This document shows positions 58,601 to 64,000 of a stretch of DNA of 64,000 nucleotides, one piece after another; within the stretch, counting starts at the first letter, position 1, and the number at the start of each line of letters is the position of its first letter. A program made the translations under genes and the position numbers. Below the pieces are notes generated by a model that searched no databases, was not told the origin of the DNA, and worked only from the letters and a program-made list of their open reading frames with translations. Origin of the DNA: Azadirachta indica (Eukaryota > Streptophyta > Magnoliopsida > Sapindales > Meliaceae); contig CM040450.1 in the NCBI GenBank assembly GCA_022749755.1, positions 4,206,913 to 4,270,912 of the forward strand, written 5' to 3'.

Positions 58601-61347
58601 AGAATCATCATCCAAAAAGAAAGGTAGACAATCATCTTGAGAACTTTCTGCTGAATCCCTTACAGGATTATTTTCAAACAAAGGAAAATCATCTGTTGAT
58701 CTAGAAGACCTCCTAGTCCTGCATAAAGTTTTTTCATATTTCAGAAACCAACAAGTATCCAACATCAGTATCTTAAAAACTGAGAAGTTTGTCCAGTGTA
58801 CCTCAAAAATTCATCTGCTTGCAGCTGTGAAAGAAATGGATGATTAAAAAACTCATCAAATGTTAACCGTTCCACTGAAAATACCAGGAAAAAGAGAAGA
58901 GTCAGCAATTTAGAGTCAAACAATAGATGATAATTGAGCAGAAGCTAAAAAGGTTCCACCTAAGGATGAGAATTAATACTTATGACTGCCTTGTATCATC
59001 TGTTTACCACTCATCCTGAGCAAATCAGTCAGTGCTTTACCTTTGCATCAGAACCAAACTAACATGGAATAGTTATGAATCTAAATAATGTAGAAGCAGC
59101 GACTACTATTATCATCACAACACATGCTCTCTCTAAGTAACGGCTCAAATGTCACGAAATTTTGTAAGCTTCATTCACATGGAGGTAAATTAAATTATGC
59201 AAGTTTGAACCATCATGGACAATTTACCAGTCCAACTACATTTATGTAGAGACAGCGCTGCATTAACATTTCAGGCAACTAAGCAGTTCCAATTGAGATC
59301 AAGTCACGGGAATCGCAAAGTTTCATTTCTCATACAACATTTCAAGTCAAACTCTGGCAATTGTTTCATGCATTAGGAGTTTGAAACTTTCATAAATTCT
59401 ATCTATGCCACCTGAAGTTCCAAAAGTAGCATAGCAATATGGTAGCCAGTTCCCTCTCTAACATATATTACACAACTGAATTGAATTACTAATCAGTGAA
59501 CATACAATGAACATTTAGCAGCCAACTACAATCTATTTCTCATAAGTCCAACTCCAGCACAATTTGCAGCCATACATTCAGCACAAACATATGCATGGAC
59601 TCATTTGCACATATTCATTTTCCAAGCAACTCCTATTCTTAGTGCAGTAGATCACATTGGGTTCAAATTTCAAGGTACATCCATTACATACCTGGATTAC
59701 GCCGCAACAATTTCTGGCATAAATCTTTGCAAGCAGCAGTTAAATCTTTAGCATCTGGAGGGAAGTGCAATTCAGTTGATTTCACAATGTTCTGGAGCAA
59801 CTGTGCAACACAAGAGATAGACAAGATACAGGTAAGGCAACTTTAAAGGCACAGAATTAACTATTTTGCTTAAGTATAACTAATACTATAAGCACATAAT
59901 TTAAAGGTCCTAATACTTTGTGGGATCACTTCAAATGCGAAGAGAGAGAGAGAGAGCTAACAAATGCCACCTGTATTTGATTGTTTCCAGTAAATGGGGT
60001 TTTCCCAGTCACAAGCTGAAACAAAATGGCACCAACACTCCACAGATCTGCCTGTCTATTAAGTTCAAGGTTAGTAGGAAGCAATTACAATAAAAAGACT
60101 CTGAACGTCTAACAGATAAAAAGAGCAAATGTCACCTTTGCATCATATTTCTGAAGTTGCATAATCTCAGGAGCCATGTAAAGGGGTGAACCACACAACG
60201 TTTCTGCAAGTCCTCTAGGTTGCAGAGATCTGCGAAAAGAAAGGATTATATATGGACAACAGAAAGACAGAGATGAAGATGCCAATATTAAAAATATACC
60301 TTGCAAATCCAAAATCTGCAATCTTCAAAACTGCATTGTCATCATCTGTGGAAAGAAGGAGATTCTGCTCCAAAATTATGCACATTATAAATAAAATGCT
60401 CTGTGTTAAAATAATTTTTACACGGACAAGTTTGATTTACATCAAACGATATACCCTGTCATCACCAAACTAACGTCTTAATTTGAAGTTCTTTAGCCTT
60501 CTGCCATCATACTGAACAATATACCCAATCTAAACTACAGCGTAACCATTCATAAAATGGCAATGCACAAATAACACGATAATTCTGATTTGAACAAACT
60601 ATACCTGAGGCTTTAGGTCACGATGTATGAGATTATTGTCACGAAGAACTTGTAAGCCAGCAGCTGCAAATTACACTTTTTCAAAGATCACTACTACCTG
60701 ACCAAGTTAGTGAAAAAAACAAACTAAACTATAAGAAAAATCTTGGGACATGCCTAGCTGCTTCATGAAGTGCTTTGCAGTTCCCTCCCGGACGCATCCA
60801 TGCCGTTGAATATACATAGAAAGATCACCACCTTTGCAATACTCCAATACAAGATGCAACTTCCCAGGAACCTATCACAAGACATCAAAATGTAAACAAA
60901 AACAAAAATGCTATTAGGGCATGGTACATAATTTATGACCTCACATTTCATACATGCTCCAAAGTAATTCAAAATAATCCAAAAACGACATTAGTATTGA
61001 CATAACCAATTGAACCACAATCTGAAGCTAATCTGGACCAAAACACCAGAAAATTTTTTCACATTACATTTCTCTAACTAGAGTAAGAAACCAAATAGAC
61101 TAACCTCAATTATGTCGTGTAACCGAATGATATGAGGATGGTTAATCCTCTTCAGAATAAAAATCTCGGACATGAGACTATCTTGCAACTTCTTGTTGAG
61201 TCGACCCATAGCGATCTCCTTTATTGCCACTTCGGTTCCGTGGACTCGGTGTCTGGCGTGCCATACCACGGAGAATGAACCCGACCCGATTTGCCGACCC
61301 ACCAAGTAGTCACCGACCACCCTGCCCCTCCCCGTCCCTTGAGCCAT
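55680..61347 (-). CDS. ATG1: Autophagy-related Ser/Thr kinase ATG1 (ATG1a/b/c type)
   Basis: Thirteen exons (61347-61105, 60871-60754, 60663-60605, 60364-60300, 60229-60136, 60051-59971, 59800-59692, 58874-58802, 58718-58342, 58240-57879, 57069-56781, 56108-56038, 55910-55680) join in frame to 723 residues, the usual length. The N-terminal kinase has glycine loop GSGSFS (~21-26), Lys43, HRDLKPQN (134-141), DFG (157-159) and MAPE (180-183). A Ser-rich middle follows ([21 protein letters not shown]), then the helical C-terminal domain. ATG1 starts autophagosome formation together with ATG13 and ATG11. Its intron 2 appears to begin with GC (60753-60752) instead of GT. It is a canonical RD kinase, unlike the lectin kinases. 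I am confident of the family, less so of the a/b/c subtype. Confidence 0.93.
57271..57553. repeat. Tandem duplication inside an ATG1 intron (two ~141-bp units)
   Basis: Units 57271-57412 and 57413-57553 both begin TAATGAG(A/G)GATGAAC, share GTTGACCATTCTATTTAA and end in GTGTAAGCCACAATAAT or GTGTGAGCCACAATAAT. They lie within the intron between exons 10 and 11. Moderate divergence shows the duplication is not recent. Confidence 0.85.
59939..59956. repeat. (GA)9 microsatellite in an ATG1 intron
   Basis: Perfect GA dinucleotide run close to the donor site of exon 6. Confidence 0.9.
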
Positions 61348-64000
61348 AGAAAAAACTGTAAACCCTAAAATCTGAACCCGAAATTAGCTCGGAATAGTGA
61401 AATTCAAGCCCGAAGCTGAGTTTATTGGATCCTTCAAAGATTCAACCAAAATTTAGAAGGATCGAGCTTGTTGTTTCAAGCTTGGTTTATTTAGATAATT
61501 GATACAAGAGAGAGGAGGGGAAATTGACGGAGGTTTCCTCGATGTTATATCTGATTTTCAATTAATTAAATATTAAAATACTGTAATTGTGTGATTATTA
61601 AGGATTAGTTGTGTTTTGATTTGATTGCTTCTGTGTAGAGGGAAGCGTGGAGTTATAAGTTAAAGAAGTGATGAGAGTGCAGATGTTAGAGTGCGGCCGA
61701 TTCTACGGTGCACCTTGTTTTGTCCGGTGTTCTTAACAGCAACTTGCTCGGTTGGTTCATTCTTGCTTTGTGATTGGTTGGATTTTGTTTCTTGTTTTGG
61801 GTAGGTGACGACACAATGGGGCCATGTTCAATTATTGTTAAGATTTGGGACTTGTCAGTGTATTACTGGTTAGCAAAAACTAAAGCACTTTTCTGCCTTT
61901 ATTTGCTCTCCTTTTTATTTCCATTTTTGCTCGTTTTTTCTTTTGATGTACCGTTTTATTTCTGTTTTAATGTTGACGTTATTAGTCATTGCAAGGTAAC
62001 AATCTCACATGTCTAGCAAAATAAATCTATAATTTAAAATTTCTATTAAGGAGATAATTACAGAATCTTGTCACATTTGAAGTCTTAATTATGTCTTTAT
62101 TTAGTTATTTGCAAATCTATTTTTAATTTTGTGTAATTTTTCTTAAATGTACTGCATTTTTTTTATTCCAAATAATTTAACAAATAATATTATCAGCGCT
62201 GTAGTAAATGGGGTTGTCAAGTGCTATTATTTGATTATTTTATATCTTCAACAACATTCATAAGATGTTACATAAATATATTATGTGTCTCGTCATAGTC
62301 TTTATTTGTTTAAATATTTTATAGCTAATTTTGTATGTTTTTGTTTTTTAAAAAAAAAGATAAATAATTTCGGATAATACTACTGAATATACATTAAACA
62401 AAACTATTATAGGGTGTTATTTGATTATTTTACATTTTCAAGTTCATTCAAAAGACATCATATAATTGTGTTAAATTGTCATGTCTATAATTTTGCTTCA
62501 TAAAACAAGTGATGTATCTCACCGAGAAAAAATAATTGTGACAGTATGAAAATATTTTTTAACAATGCGTTTTTATCTTACAAAAATGTGGTCGTTTTAA
62601 AAAATAATAATAAATATTTAGAAATTAATTATAAAAGTGTTTATATGGCTTTGAATAATATATTAGGTGTTTACTTAAAATAAAAATTATTGAGTAGTTT
62701 GCTTGTGTTATTAAAAATATGTTTTTGAAATTAGATTAAGAATATGAAAAATGGTGACCTCAGCACCCGACCCAAGATTTTAAACCTAACCGCGCGTTTT
62801 CATTATATAAATTATAAAATTTAAAATCCTTTTAGAAATATTTTCAAATTTTAAAAATTGCTTTTATTTTAGTTATCAAGTATTGTATAAAAAACACTAC
62901 ATTTTACTTCATCAGAAAAGCACCTTAACGTATTTTCATTGCGCTGTTTGAATTTAAAACTTTTTTTTTTTTCTTTCTCTTAAATGTTGGTCAAAAATTA
63001 CTCTTCATAAAGCACTTTTAAATGGTATATTTAAAAGATAATTTTGTTTTTCTGCTCAAACAAAACAAACCAAAGGGACACATACATATGAAGGGTAAGG
63101 TCGTATTTGATTTGAGATTCAAATATTGTAAAAAAATTACGATACAATTATTTTTGATGTAATATTTGAAGATTATTTTTAAATTTTAAAAATTGTGAAA
63201 ATATGTTTGATATAATATCTAAAAATAAAATTAATTTGATTGAATTTTCTTGAAATAATTTTATATTAAAATACCAACGGTAATCAATTGTGTTAATTAT
63301 TACTAACTATTATATATTAATGCAAATATTATATTAAAAATGTTTGTCAATCCTTAATTTTATTATGATGAAATTGTTTCATGTGTAATATATATTTTTT
63401 TTTAATTAAATAAAATTTCAATAAATTTCATTATTTGTCATTAATTAAATAATAAAAATTCAATCTTATGTGTGCCAAAATATCATTAGAATCAAAATTT
63501 TTTTTCTACTAGTCATTTTTCAATTGTTTTTTAATGAAAATTACTCATTTTATTTTAAGAACTTATAAAAAGACACATATATCATTTTTTAACGTAAATT
63601 AATTAGTAATAAATTATACATAATTTACTTAGATAAATTTTTTTATAATATTAATAAAAATCTTGATTAAAATATTTTAGTAAATAAAAAACTTAAAAAT
63701 ATTATGTAACATGTTATAAAAGATTTTAAAGATAAATAAATTATGAAACAGAAAAGGTAAATAAATTAATTGCTGGTAAATTTATTTTTTGCAAGGAGTA
63801 ATTTGAATAAATATGGTAAATGAATTTTTTAAAGTTAAAAAAAAGAAAAAAAAAGTGTACCTAATTTGAATATTATCAAGTAAAAACATGAAAAAGAAAT
63901 TTTCTTGTTTTTAAATTTACTCTAACTTTAAAAATTTTATTCAAAAGCTATTTTTTAATATAGTTTAGATAAATTTAGAGAAATCTGTTTTTAAAATTTT
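61348..64000. other. ATG1 upstream region and AT-rich intergenic DNA
   Basis: The first ~150 bases are probably ATG1 5' UTR; 61500-61800 should hold its promoter. The plus-strand ORF at 61774-62016 is Phe/Leu-rich with no recognisable domain. From 62030 to the end the sequence is AT-rich with long A/T runs and no supported gene. Confidence 0.5.

Noticed and set aside
61774..62016. 80-codon plus-strand ORF rich in Phe and Leu upstream of ATG1
   Set aside because: Low-complexity composition typical of T-rich DNA; no family resemblance.

Overview
This window is nuclear DNA from a flowering plant, most likely a woody dicot. The evidence is spliced plant genes with GT-AG introns, AT-rich spacers, lectin receptor kinases, Copia elements and an endogenous pararetrovirus. 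The gene set would suit a Citrus-like genome, but that is recognition only and was not tested.

Left part (1-9.9 kb): ordinary single-copy genes, all on the minus strand. They are the first coding exon of an LC8-type dynein light chain, an intronless MIZ1-like (DUF617) gene, a three-exon NPF (NRT1/PTR) transporter and a seven-exon RETICULATA-related gene. A short plus-strand ORF head-to-head with the last gene is interrupted by a ~2 kb element with ~0.7 kb terminal inverted repeats.

Middle part (12.6-55 kb): a degenerating cluster of G-type lectin (ZmPK1-like) receptor kinases, all on the minus strand. Two copies are intact (15624-18056 and 38073-40502). At least five others are broken or fragmentary. 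A ~9.46 kb segment is present twice in direct orientation and nearly identical (14030-23504 and 36481-45934). The 13 kb between the copies holds a much older, diverged copy of the same spacer. Three insertions there (a SINE, a solo LTR and a full-length but dead Tnt1/Tork-type Copia) can each be proved because the paralogous sequence shows the empty site. Near the right edge a decayed pararetrovirus (Petuvirus/Florendovirus-like) lies between ~270 bp direct repeats derived from the receptor-kinase 5' flank.

Right part (55.6-64 kb): an apparently intact 13-exon ATG1 autophagy kinase on the minus strand. One of its introns appears to use a GC donor. The 3' end of ATG1 is also present as a relic inside the kinase cluster (24370-25022), which points to an ancient unequal exchange with one boundary in ATG1. 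The final 2.6 kb is the ATG1 upstream region and AT-rich DNA without visible genes.

I found no CRISPR array, rRNA or tRNA gene. The strongest stories are the layered history of the kinase cluster, the empty-site-proven insertions, and the long-TIR element whose removal restores a reading frame.
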